DNA of 60,000 bases from Bolinopsis microptera (lineage: Eukaryota; Ctenophora; Tentaculata; Lobata; Bolinopsidae). The notes below the pieces were generated by a model that saw only the letters and a program-made list of their open reading frames with translations, ran no database searches and was not told the DNA's origin. The position numbers were made by a program, and so were the translations under genes. Location: contig NC_087082.1 in NCBI RefSeq assembly GCF_026151205.1, positions 7,201,908 through 7,261,907 of the forward strand, written 5' to 3'. This document shows, in pieces, positions 21,258-37,725 of this stretch. Each line of letters begins with the position of its first letter. Positions within the stretch are counted from its first letter, which is position 1.

Positions 21258-22930
21258 ACTGGAGAGAGAGAGAGACTCCTTATATGGGCATCACGTGCTG
21301 TGTGAGAGAGTGCTGTGTGTATATTTCATATGTTGCTGATTATAAAACTTCTGATAAGAGAGCTGGTGTGATAGAGATAGTTGATTAGTGAAATTGCGAG
21401 AATTAAAGTGAACATGATATCCGTGATGTGTGATCAGGACTGTGTGATGTGTGATCAGGACTGTGTGATAACTGAATGTGAGTTGATCATTATCGTCTGC
21501 GTGTTCGATAAAAGGGAACTGAGAGCTTTATGCAAATGAAAGTGGAGTGATTGAAATTGTTAGGGGCTGTAAGGAGCTGTAAGGAGCTGTAAGGAGCTGT
21601 AGTTTTTAGTGCCTGATATTATTCTTCTTCACTAGCTAAAAAGGATCATGAATAACAATGAAATCTAGTTTATTTATAGATTCCTTATTGTATAGTTAGA
21701 GTATGCGCTATTTTAGGACATTTCATCCTCTAGTCGTTTTCGATGCCAGACTTTTTGATTAGGGAAAAAATTAATCCGATGGCTTCAAATTTTCATAAAA
21801 TAATGATTATTTAATTTGTAAATAATGAAGTTAACTTAGTTAATAGGTATCTTTATCAGTTATCGTTCTCGAAAGTAACAGCTAACTACGAGTACAATTC
21901 TATTTTTAAAGGCTCATTCAATTAAGCTTACTTAAGTTATTAATTATAATAGATCCTTGAATAGGCTGTAGCGTAGAGGATCGCCGTTTTCCTTAGTTGC
22001 TTGAATACCGTTAAAATATAAATTTTCCATTTGTCGTACTAAAATGATTGTGTATTTAATTAATTAAAACCGCTAAAAGAAGTAGGTAAATTTCCTTGTA
22101 CTGTAAAAGTCGTTTCAAGATTTCTGGACTGATGTGGTAGACTTATTATTTTTCGAAATTGAAGATGAATTGAGATAATTATGTAATTGATTGCTAAATA
22201 TTGCCATGCAGTAAGTTCGAATAGAAGGGGACATCAGATCTAAACCTAATGCTGTTGTTATGGGAATGAGAATTTGACAACTTGTTCGTAGCGGATAAAA
22301 AGAAGATTGCTATAAACAATTTTGAAACTCCTGTTTTTTTTTTCTAAAAGTCGTTATTAATTGATGATTTGTTGAAATGTCTCCAAAGCGGACTTTTCTT
22401 TTATTAAGTATTAATTTATTCGGTAAGTTTTTTATGTCTTGATAATTACGTTATGTTGCTATGTTATGATAAGTCTCGCTACAATATGCTCATATATGGT
22501 CATTCATCGTGTCGTTACGTCGCATTTAAAAGCATGGCATGCCCATATTTGGGCATTGCGATGACGTGACATAATGATGGTAGTAAGAACCTCTTAATTA
22601 AATAGTTCTTTTACCCATATCTGTTGTCTCATTGCTACTTGCTCATGGATACTTCTTTTATTAATGACATGTTAAGATTGATATGAAATCTTAAATAAAA
22701 AAGTACTGATGAATTGTATGCCCTGAATTCTAATTACCTCTTTCTTTGTCACTTCTGTGCTTTAGATACGGATACAGGCCAGGTACAATATAAACTGTGT
22801 CTTTTTCAGCTTAATCTAATAAGTTATAACGAATACTCTTAAATAATACATAACAATATTTTAAAGCTAAGTGTGAGGTAGCAAGGTGCTAAGTGTGTCC
22901 CTGACGAACCTGAAGGAAGCTAGTTAGCGG
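21258..22930. other. Intergenic region between zinc-finger gene and ARFRP1
   Basis: AT-rich, with short local duplications (GTGTGATGTGTGATCAGGAC twice at 21425-21470; GTAAGGAGCT three times at 21570-21600). It presumably contains the 3' UTR of the zinc-finger gene and the ARFRP1 promoter. No gene or RNA is recognised. Confidence 0.5.
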
Positions 22931-28402
<5,472 letters not shown>

Positions 28403-30381
28403 ATTGTTTATCTAATGAACTACTTTAATTACGGAGGTGTTACTTCTTTAATCTTTATATGGTTGCCCCCCCCCCCCCCCCCCCCCCGGCCCCCCTACTT
28501 ACACTCAGCATTATATCAGTTACATCTCCGTCATTAGATAAAAGACATGTCATTGCTGTAACTACACTGTAAAGTGTTACTAAGGGGAAGGAGGCTTGGA
28601 GATGACCTAAAGGGACACTGGCTTGCTTATCATACTTGAGTATATAATTATTAAAACGGACCTTGTAACATTTGGATTCACTTTAAATCACTAATTTCTT
28701 GGAAAATTGCTTAAGATTGAAATAAAGACGGCCATAAGTTCCAGTACATCTTTATAATGGTTTAACCTAGATTGTTAGGTGCATTGTGCAGCTCACGATA
28801 TGGTGTCTGTAAAGGTTATGTAGTTAGGGTTTTTAATAATTGCTTAATTAGTCACTTAGTTGATCGGTTAATGAGCTTTGTTATCGCAAAATATGTTAAA
28901 ACATGTCAAAGTGTATTAAATATGTTAAATTTTATCATCTGAGCAGATATTGTGCTAGTATTTAATACTCAATTATATTCTGTCTGAAATAAAGGGTTTA
29001 AGGTAAGATTGGTTATAAGATAACGTTAACTTATTAGGTTAATCTGTATAAACAACGCTTTGTATTGCAAGAAATCCAGCTTCGTTAAAACGAGCTATTT
29101 CGACGCCCAATTTTACCGTTTTGAGTTTTCAATGGAAATTTCATATTGAATTGTAAGATTTTCCATTGTTTTCACTTTATCTCGGTATTCAATAAGTGTT
29201 CTTCCTTTAAAAAAAAGATTTGGTGAGAAAATGTAAATTTTGGAATATAAACTAATTTAAAGTCCATTGTTAATTGGAATGATTTTAATTATTGACTGTT
29301 CTTAATTTCGTCACTAAAAAGATGCATTTTTTTGTTTTATTTTGGCTACATTTCAACAAATATATTCAAAATTGCATCATCGTGTAAAACGTATAGACAG
29401 ATTATTTTTGCGTTCATTTTACTGTAAGGTGATTTGTACGAGTTATCATAGTCCTACTACTATATATACAGTATATACTATACTTATTCAGGTAGCCTTC
29501 ATGAGTTACAACTACAAAAGAGCTATTGCGGGGACAAGGTAATTAATTAATTATTATTAATTACTTATTATAATGACAATTAATTACTTATTATAGTGAT
29601 AATTAATTACTTCATTAAGAAAATTGTTTCGATTTATAAAATAATACTCGACCACACATTATACAAGCTGCACTTATTTTTCGTGCTCTTAACCGATTGG
29701 TTCATCGATGGCACGTGTCAAAACAAACATTCCTCTGAGAAGTCAGTATAGAGTATAGAGAATATATATATATATATATAATAAATAGTTGTTGTTTGGT
29801 TTCCCAAAGAGAGTGCTCGACTGCAGTTAAGCAGGAGCATTATAATTCGAACAATTGAAACAAATCAAATTCATATTTCATGGCTGAACTTCTACACAAT
29901 GAAATAGCGGTTTTGATATATACTATACTATATATATTATATATATATATTTTGTAGCTGTACTCCTACACATTAAAAGTCGGTGTTGATTAGATCTTCG
30001 AAATAAGTCTTTGCATCATTTTATTAAACATCGTTATCTGAGATAAAATTGTTCTAAAAGCAACTGGAATATTCACAAATCTTTAAAATAACTTACAAAC
30101 TAGGAAAGGAAAACAAGTCTTAGGAAGACGTACAAAACTATGTGACTTAAAACGGTACAAAACTAAAATATACTGAGTAATAATCAAACGAAAAGAATGG
30201 CTGCGTACATTTTATCTAATCTATTAAAGATTAGTTTCTCGGAAAAAGCTAGATTTCTCTGAATCAAGCAGTAAAAATATATGAATAGTAATGAATATAA
30301 CACGTCTCTGATAGCAATATTGTAAACTAAACACGGGTTAATAGGCTGAGATCATGTCAAATAAAATAAATAAACTAAACA
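28403..30381. other. Intergenic, no gene seen
   Basis: AT-rich. Contains a poly-C tract (28467-28487), TAATTAATTA-type low complexity (29540-29615) and (TA)n stretches (29762-29782, 29920-29950). Presumably includes the ARFRP1 3' UTR and the 3' flank of the Penelope-like element. Confidence 0.5.
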
Positions 30382-31205
30382 CTAAGCTCCAGCGGATTTA
30401 AAAAGGATGTGGTTACTATCGAGGGTGTTCATACCCCCATAACGCTCAAGGGTTTTCAATTGGGTCTGGTAGAACCCCTCTCTAGCTTCCATGGCCTTTT
30501 CCCTATCTGCTTGACTTATTTCAGGTTTAAATTCAAGAGCGTCCACTATAATAACAGAAAGGTGCGTACTAAGTGAAGAGTTATATAAGACTACTGAACT
30601 AAAATCTAAATCATGATCAATATCTAAAAAGTGATTTACTAACTTACAACTTCTGATACCTTTCTTAATGTGGCTCTTATGATTAGAAAATCTCTTAGGG
30701 AGATTAGAAGTAGTATATCCTACATACGACTGTTTACAAGTTCTACACTCCATTAAATAAATAAGGTTATTACTCTGACAAGTTATATATTTAGTAATAG
30801 GGAAAACTTGTTTAGAATGGTGACTACTAAATTTGGAACAAGGGGACAGGAAACTTTGCTTACAAACATAGCATCTTCCACAGGCATGGCACCCTGCGTT
30901 GTCAGCCTCCCGAACAGCCGGCAATATTGCAGCGTCTGGTTCAAGAAATTGACTAGCAGTGGCTTCTCCATCTCTATCACTGCTTAAAGTTCCACCAGCA
31001 CGATACTTATTGTGTACAAGCATGCCACCGATAGTTTGATTCTTTCGGTGACTTACAAATACACTGTCAGCACGTACTAGCTTCTTCAAGGCTGGATCGA
31101 GATTAAGAAGGTGCTTATACTTGTGAATAATGCTCCCCATGTTGGGAAGTGCTGGATTCTGATCCATCACCATTAGTCGGATCCCAACCGTTCTAAATGG
31201 CTATC
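30382..31205 (-). pseudogene. Penelope-like element, C-terminal GIY-YIG-type endonuclease part
   Basis: About 263 residues from the first Met, open on the minus strand. It shows the PLE post-RT order: NPALPNMGSIIHKYKHLL, a VFVSHRKNQTIGGMLV linker, a cysteine cluster (CHACGRCYVCKQS), then NNLIYLMECRTCKQSYVGYT and LPKRFSNHKSHIKKG, which are the GIY-YIG nuclease core (IYL...YVG). PLEs use this nuclease to nick the target for reverse transcription. The RT half of the same element lies at 34835-35310; the two are separated by the palindromic element 31206-34818. No stop within the domain, so the insertion may be fairly recent. Confidence 0.75.
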
Positions 31206-34200
31206 TCGTTAGCTTTTCGTGTTAAAAGCGATTTCTCAACGGTTATCACCTCTCTAGATGATTCTTAAAACATTTGGACTTCATTGCATTTTTGAAATAA
31301 ATGCAATGAGGGCGTTTTCGGCCACACCCCTTTTCAGGGTTTCGCGGGTCAATCGAATTTTTGTATTTCAGCCCAGGAAGGTTTTAAAGACTATTCCGAT
31401 ACACCAAAATGTGCCTAATAGCCATATTTATGTACAACTTATGAAGCAACATATACCTTAAAATGCTTCGTTTCGGAATATGGCCGAAAAACGGTTTTTG
31501 GCTTGAAGCAGTTCATATTTTCCGTGATTTTTGGCATTTTCGCCTAGGAAGGTCGCAGAGACTATTCTGATACACTGAAATGTACATAATGGCCACATTT
31601 ATATACAACTTATGAAGCAACATATACCCTAAAAGGCTTACTTTCGGAAATGTGGCTGAAAAACGAATTTTTGCCGAGCGAACAAGACGGTATTCACAAA
31701 TGGGCTATTGGACTGTTAACTAAAAAGGTCTTAAAGAAGATTCATGAGGAACATAGCATTTGTCACAAGATGTAAGATGACTCACTTTGTGTCCAGAAAC
31801 ACCTACAAAAATTGGAGAATGATCTACTTTATTGGGCATCTCTCTTAATGCTTTAATGGGCCAGGACAGCAGCATATTTGTGGCTTACGAAAGGGCAATT
31901 TTTCAAAATTACGGTTTCTTAAGGTCAAAGGATCGGCTGCTAACTGCAAATTGTTCGCAATTGCCGACTCATGTACATCATATACTCAAAACCGCTCACT
32001 TTAGGAGTCATTAGTAAATAACTACTACATGATTTGTGACAACCCCAACAATTTTTCCTTGGCACCAATTTAAATAAAATGTGTTAATAATTAATTCGGC
32101 TGAACCAACACATAGCTAGAGCCACATTAACGTTGTTGACCAAAATTCAATTTCAAACTTTTTATTTATATTCATGCCATGAAACCATGATATATGTACC
32201 AAGAATACCGCACCTAAAATAAATCGGCACTGGATCCGGGCCAGATTGTTGCTTGACAGCTGACCAGTACCCCACTTTAAGTGCCTCGACCAATATTGAT
32301 CTGTAATCCCTGGATTGAGATCTGTTGGCCGCAGTTTAATTTAGTTAATTTCCTATAATACCGCAGTGGTTTGGTTCTCACTTCAGAATGACCCCATATT
32401 CTTTTTTTGTCGCATAGATTTTCCCATTGTATGATAATGCGTGTCATTCCCTCGTTTTTTAATCAAGTGGTGACTGGCTAGTTCTTCTGTTAATACAGCT
32501 GCCTCGAGATCTTATCTGGGGCATGGGCACTAACTAAGAACATTAGAACTGTAATTCTAGAACCTCATATTAAGGTTACTTGGCAGAATAGCATTAGCAG
32601 GGTTCGAGATTTGACTGAGGGCATTCAGGTAACATACCAGGTTCATATCACCAGTTGAGGTGGATCTTAATTTCGGCATGCAATGCCTTATAAATTATAA
32701 ATATAAGCTTATAGTAGGATCACGGGGTTCATATAATAGAAATTAGAAGGTCTCGAGATGCTGATTTAGCTATTTAGGTTTCACATGTGAAATTTTTCCA
32801 GCTTTGGGTAAAGTGCTAAAGTGGATTTTAGAGCGGGGAGGGGGTCTAAATGACCAAAATCTGAACGATCTCTTAACTTACGGGGCACTAGTACTACGGG
32901 ACAAGGGACAGATATCGGGCCTAGTAGCTGTTTTCTAATGAGAGGCTGGGGTATGGACCTAGATGGTCAACGTGAGGATAGCATGAGGATTTAGGATGCG
33001 TTGCCTGCCTTTCGTGGGGTCTTGTAACCCCGAAAGCTGGTATATCTTATCTAAATTAACCTTGGTTAAATCCCGTGCTGTTTCGAATATATCATTAGAT
33101 TTATAGGTCCAATATCAAGCAAAAAAGTCTGATCTCCGGTACTGCAGATGTTACACTTACATGATCTCCGACGCAATGATCTCCGAAGTCCGATCTTAAA
33201 GTTGGATCTCAGAGCCAAAAAGAGGAACCTACGCCTTGGTTCCTCTCTTTGAGAGTCAAACAGGAAATTCGGTGTTATCCAACTCAAACTCGGATTCGTA
33301 GCACAATTGAAAAACCAAAGAATAAAAATCTGAATGAATTTCCCGAAATCCTAAAATTATATCAGGTTGTATTCGATTCAGTGGCCCAAACTCCAGTTTG
33401 GGCTTACGAGACTTAAGTTCAAGTCGAGGAACACTTTGATTAAGCATGATCCTTGTCTAGTTGGAGTTTTCGCACATCATGCATCTACTAATCACTCCTA
33501 AACTGAGAGTTTTAGAGTCGAATCTCGAACCCTGCCATTCAGTCAAGTAATCTTAATCTGAAGTTCTAGAATTACAGTTCTAGTGTTCTAGTACTATTGC
33601 ATTAGTGCCCTAGATAAGATCTCGAGGCAGCTGTAATAACAAAAGAGCTAGCTAGTAACCACTTGATTAAAAAACGAGGGAATGACACACATTATCATAC
33701 GATGGGAAAATCTATGCGAACCAAACCACTGCGGTATTACTATTTAAATGGTAAATGAGCTAAATTAAACTGCAGCCAACAGATCTCAATCCAGGGATTA
33801 CAGACCAATATTGGTCGAGGCAGTGGAGTCAATTATAATTATAAAGTGGGGTACTGGTCAGCGATCAAGCAACAATATGGTTTTATGGAATGAATAAATT
33901 AAAAGTTGAATTTTGGTCATTACATTTTGGCTAAATTGGTGCCAATGAAAAATTGTTGGAGTTTTCACAAATCATGCAGTATAGTTAAACTTATTTACTA
34001 ATCACTCCTAAAGTGAACGTTTTTGAATATATGATGTGCATGAGTTGGCAATTGCAAACAATTTGCTGTTAGCAACTGACCCTTTGACCTTTACTTTGAC
34101 CTTTACTAAAGAAACCGTAATTTTGAAAAATTTCCCTTTCGTAAGCCACAAATATGCTGCTGTCCTGGCCCATTAAGAGAGATGCCCAATAAAGTAGATT

Positions 34201-34818
34201 ATTCTACAATTTTTGTGAGTGTTTCTGGACACAAAGTGAGTCATCTTACATCTTGTGACAAATGCTATGTTCCTCATGAGTCTTCTTTAAGACCTTTTTA
34301 GTTAACAGTCCAATAGCCCATTTGTGAATACTGTCTTGTTCGCTCGGCAAAAATTAGTTTTTCAGCCACATTTCCGAAAGTAAGCCTTTTAGGGTATATG
34401 TTGCTTCATAAGTTGTATATAAATGTGGCCATTATGTACATTTTAGAATATCAGAATAGTCTCTACGACCTTCCTAGGCGGAAATGCCAAAAATCACGGA
34501 AATTATGAACTGCGTCAAGGCAAAAACCGTTTTTCGGCCATTATTCCGAAACGAAGCATTTTAAGGTATATGTTGCTTCATAAGTTGTATATAAATGTGG
34601 CTATTAGGCACATTTTGGTGTATCAGAATAGTCTTTTAGACCTTCCTGAGCTGATGTACAAAAATTCGAGTGACCGCGAAACCCTGAAAAAGGGTGTGGC
34701 CGAAAACGCCCTCATTGCATTTATTTCAAAAATGCAATGAAGTCCAAATGTTTTAAGAATCATCTAGAGAGGTGATAACCGTTGAGAAATCGCTTTTAAC
34801 ACGAAAAGCTAACGAGAT
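31206..34818. mobile_element. Second giant inverted-repeat element, inserted in the Penelope-like element
   Basis: ATCTCGTTAGCTTTTCGTGT at 31206 is inverted at 34818. Arms of about 1.3-1.4 kb (31206-32624 and 33512-34818) are reverse complements with moderate divergence. Each arm has two direct copies of a TTGCTTCATAAGTTGTATATAAATG-like block (given here as TTGCTTCATAAGTTGTATAT). The spacer (32625-33511) includes a copy of an arm segment (CTAATCACTCCTAAA). No ORF of note. CCGTT occurs just outside both ends, but I cannot define a clean target duplication. Same architecture as 2595-11623 but unrelated in sequence. Confidence 0.75.
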
Positions 34819-34834
34819 TCCGTTTCGTCCCTGA

Positions 34835-35310
34835 CTACATGGGTATTAGACAAGTAGTCGTCTCATCCTTATTTTTAGGGGCATACAAGTTTTTCCTATT
34901 GGTTATATCACTAAATTTGTTGAAAGCATCGTCTACAATACTAGAATGGTAACCACGGGCTACAAGGTAACCAGTATATACCTCCCTTTGCTCTAAGAAA
35001 TTAGTGTCTTCACTATTGTTCTGCCTCACTCGCCTCGCCACACCATAGGGTATGTTTTTGAGAAATTGGCTCCTATGACATGAGGTGGGGATGAGATAGC
35101 AGTGGGTGTCACTGGGCTTAGAGTAAAGTTTGGTATGAATAACATCGCCAACAGCATAGACATAGGTGTCTAAAAACTCAACACCATCCTTAGAGTAGTC
35201 GTAAGTAAACACAAGGTCCGGATGGATACTATTGAGCCATTCCATAAATTGTAGAAGCTCCTCAACAGTACCAGGCCAGGCCATGTATATATCGTCATGC
35301 ATCCCCCATA
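34835..35310 (-). pseudogene. Penelope-like element, reverse-transcriptase C-terminal part (5'-truncated)
   Basis: About 155 residues starting at the RT active site (MHDDIYMAW, the xDD box), then VEFLDTYVY, IHTKLYSKPSDTHCYL and SCHRSQFLKNIPYGVARRVR, a typical PLE palm/thumb. Upstream of the DD box the homology stops at a TA-rich sequence (35305-35335), so fingers and N-terminus are missing. At the other end a stop falls just before the palindromic insertion. With 30382-31205 it makes one dead, 5'-truncated PLE on the minus strand. Confidence 0.75.
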
Positions 35311-35685
35311 TATATAGTATAGTATATTATATAGTACTAGTGTAACCTGGCCTTCGGCCGGGATTTCACTGCCGCAGTTAAAAAGGTATTTACGCCCTGA
35401 TTCAGTAACACATAATCGCCTAATCAGTTCTCATGGATAATTAAGTCATTATAAGGCACCACATTCCATGATCATAAGGTCCATACACTCTGTACCACGA
35501 CTATTTCACCTCATCACTCCCGTCTTGAACCGCTTTCCATTTTTATTTAAATCGTTTTAGAAATTAACCCTTATTAACTCCGCACCACACCCGCCTATTA
35601 TATTTGAAAACATGCATGACATTGTCGTATGAAAGTATGAACTCTCTCTACAGTCTCAAACAGACCGAAATGAATACCCTTCACC

Positions 35686-37385
35686 AGTGGCGTAACGTTG
35701 CCTGTTAACGCCCCCCCCCCCCCCCCCCCCCCCCCCCGAAAATGCGCCCCCCCCCCCCCCCCCCCCACCCCTGTTGGCGCCCCCTCCCTTTTTGGCGCCC
35801 CTCCCTAAAATTGAACAAATTAGGTGATTTTAGAGGATACGCCGGTAAAATCTCTAAAAAGTGTGTTTCTAGATCAAAACGTGCAGTTTTGCTAGTACCT
35901 CAGTTAAGTTTTTCAAAATTGTCCCACATTCAAAGTACGATTTTGCGCCCCCCTAAGATTGCGCCCCCCGCACAGCGGGGTCAGCAGGGCCCTTCGTTGG
36001 GAACCGGTCACTGCGGCGGAAGTCACTGCGGCGGTGGACGGTACAGCGGAGGACGGTACAGCGGAGGACGGTACGGCGGTAGTTTCCAAAAAGGTTGGAC
36101 GGTACGGCGGATCACATGACACCCACTTTACTTTGGACAGTACGGCGGTACTACTACTAGAAACTGTACCTAAGACAGAACTTACACATTCAACTTGTTT
36201 CTAATAATATAAGTTTTGTTCTAGATTCGCATTATAAGTTTTATTTTTTCTTTTCTCTTTATCATTTTGTGTAATTCTTGTTAGTTTAGTTGTTCATTTT
36301 TTTATTCAGGGCTTTGCAGACAATGTAAATCGAGAATATTGAGTTGTTGAAAATCAAAAAGTTAATATAACTCTGGATCCATGTCGTCTGGAAGACCCAG
36401 GTAGCGTAGATTCTGTGGTTTTGAGTAATCGTAGTCGCAGCCAGATCGTGGACTTGGGAGAGGGTTTCTCGGACTTCGCAGTCAGCTATGTCGGCACTGT
36501 GGTTGTGAGGCTGTGTGACTGACACCAGGGATCCGTTGAGGGTGTAGAGTCGTCCCTTGCATCTGTCGTTCTTCTTAACGCACCTCCAAGCCTGTCGTCC
36601 ATCCGGAGTCGGCTTCCCATCTTTGGAGTAGCGGAAACCACGGTGTAGAAGGTTATGACTCTTAGCAGTTCTCCCTCTGACCACCTTCAGCTTCACCGTA
36701 TCTTCATCGAACATCGTTGTAGCTGTTGTACTCAAGTTGTAGTGTTGCAGTACTGGAGAGTGGAGATGGTGGTGCTAATGAGATAATCTTCTCGACTTTG
36801 ATCCGCTTTATATACTGTTTGCCTCTATCATTATCTACGTTTCACTGAGCAACCTCTCTTCTTGGCTACGGTTGATCAGATTCCTGGATGCGATCCCTCG
36901 TGACGTGTTCTCATGCCCTTGTTATTACCCATTGCATCTCGGCGCAGTGATATGAGATCTCACCGTAACAAGCTCATCGTGCACTCGCTTAACCACCGTT
37001 GTGCAGACCGGACGCGATCTGATACGAACCAGAAAGTGGAACAAGAACTGCTCTTAGTAATCACAATGTATATGTTAAACTTTATCCAATTTAATTTTAA
37101 TTTAATTTAATTTCGAAGTAACAAAGAGGAAAATAGAACTTGTTATAGCTAATCGATTTTGTTATATTAGCAGTGCTAGGTCTATCTTATAGGTACAGTT
37201 TCTAGTAGTAGTAGTACCGCCGTACTGTCCAAAGTAAAGTGGGTGTCATGTGATCCGCCGCACCGTCCAACCTTTTTGGAAACTACCGCCGTACCGTCCT
37301 CCGCTGTACCGTCCTCCGCTGTACCGTCCACCGCCGCAGTGACTTCCGCCGCTGCGTCCTATACCCCCCCTTCGTTACGCCACTG
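35686..37385. mobile_element. hAT-like non-autonomous element with 8-bp TSD
   Basis: Terminal inverted repeat CAGTGGCGTAACG at both ends (35686-35698; 37373-37385), flanked by a perfect 8-bp duplication CCCTTCAC (35678-35685; 37386-37393). The TIR sequence and 8-bp TSD fit the hAT superfamily. Poly-C runs follow the left end (35711-35766). Inside are much longer inverted repeats of about 165 bp (about 36011-36176 and 37190-37355, GCGGCGGAAGTCACTGCGGC at the outer edge) around a FLYWCH ORF. It may be two nested elements. Confidence 0.8.
36286..36735 (-). CDS. FLYWCH zinc-finger protein encoded within the hAT-like element
   Basis: 149 residues. A FLYWCH-type domain spans about residues 20-75: LLHRGFRYSKDG, then AWRCVKKNDRCKGRLY, then a closing HNH, giving the C-C-H-H set. 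FLYWCH fingers bind DNA and commonly accompany MULE-type transposases, but no transposase is present here. The C-terminal third loses family-like character and runs into AT-rich DNA, so a splice site or truncation near residue 105 is likely. Its ATG lies about 450 bases inside the right inner inverted repeat. It could be a DNA-binding protein that recognises the inner repeats (inference). Confidence 0.6.
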   Translation of the reverse strand: MSTTATTMFDEDTVKLKVVRGRTAKSHNLLHRGFRYSKDGKPTPDGRQAWRCVKKNDRCKGRLYTLNGSLVSVTQPHNHSADIADCEVRETLSQVHDLAATTITQNHRIYATWVFQTTWIQSYINFLIFNNSIFSIYIVCKALNKKMNN

Positions 37386-37674
37386 CCCTTCACCCCTGAT
37401 AAGCTTAAAGTATCACTTGCGGGGGCTAACTTAATTATGATTCATGTACCAACGCTACATAATCTGCAGTAATGGAAGAAAGAGCCGAGAGGGAGAAAAA
37501 GTGAGCCATTTTATGTCACATTTGTGGTTCAAAACCATCAATTAAACCACTTGCCACCGGCCGATTTAAAAAAATTTGCTTATTGGCTTCGTCAGAGTTT
37601 TGTCGGTACTTTACCGAAAACACCAGTCCCGTAACTCTTACCGTTTTTTAAAAATAGACGCTCGGAAATTTCCC

Positions 37675-37688
37675 ACACACGCACACAC

Positions 37689-37723
<35 letters not shown>
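37675..37723 (+). repeat. (CA)n microsatellite
   Basis: CACACGCACACACACACGCA followed by about 16 further CA units. Confidence 0.9.
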
Positions 37724-37725
<2 letters not shown>

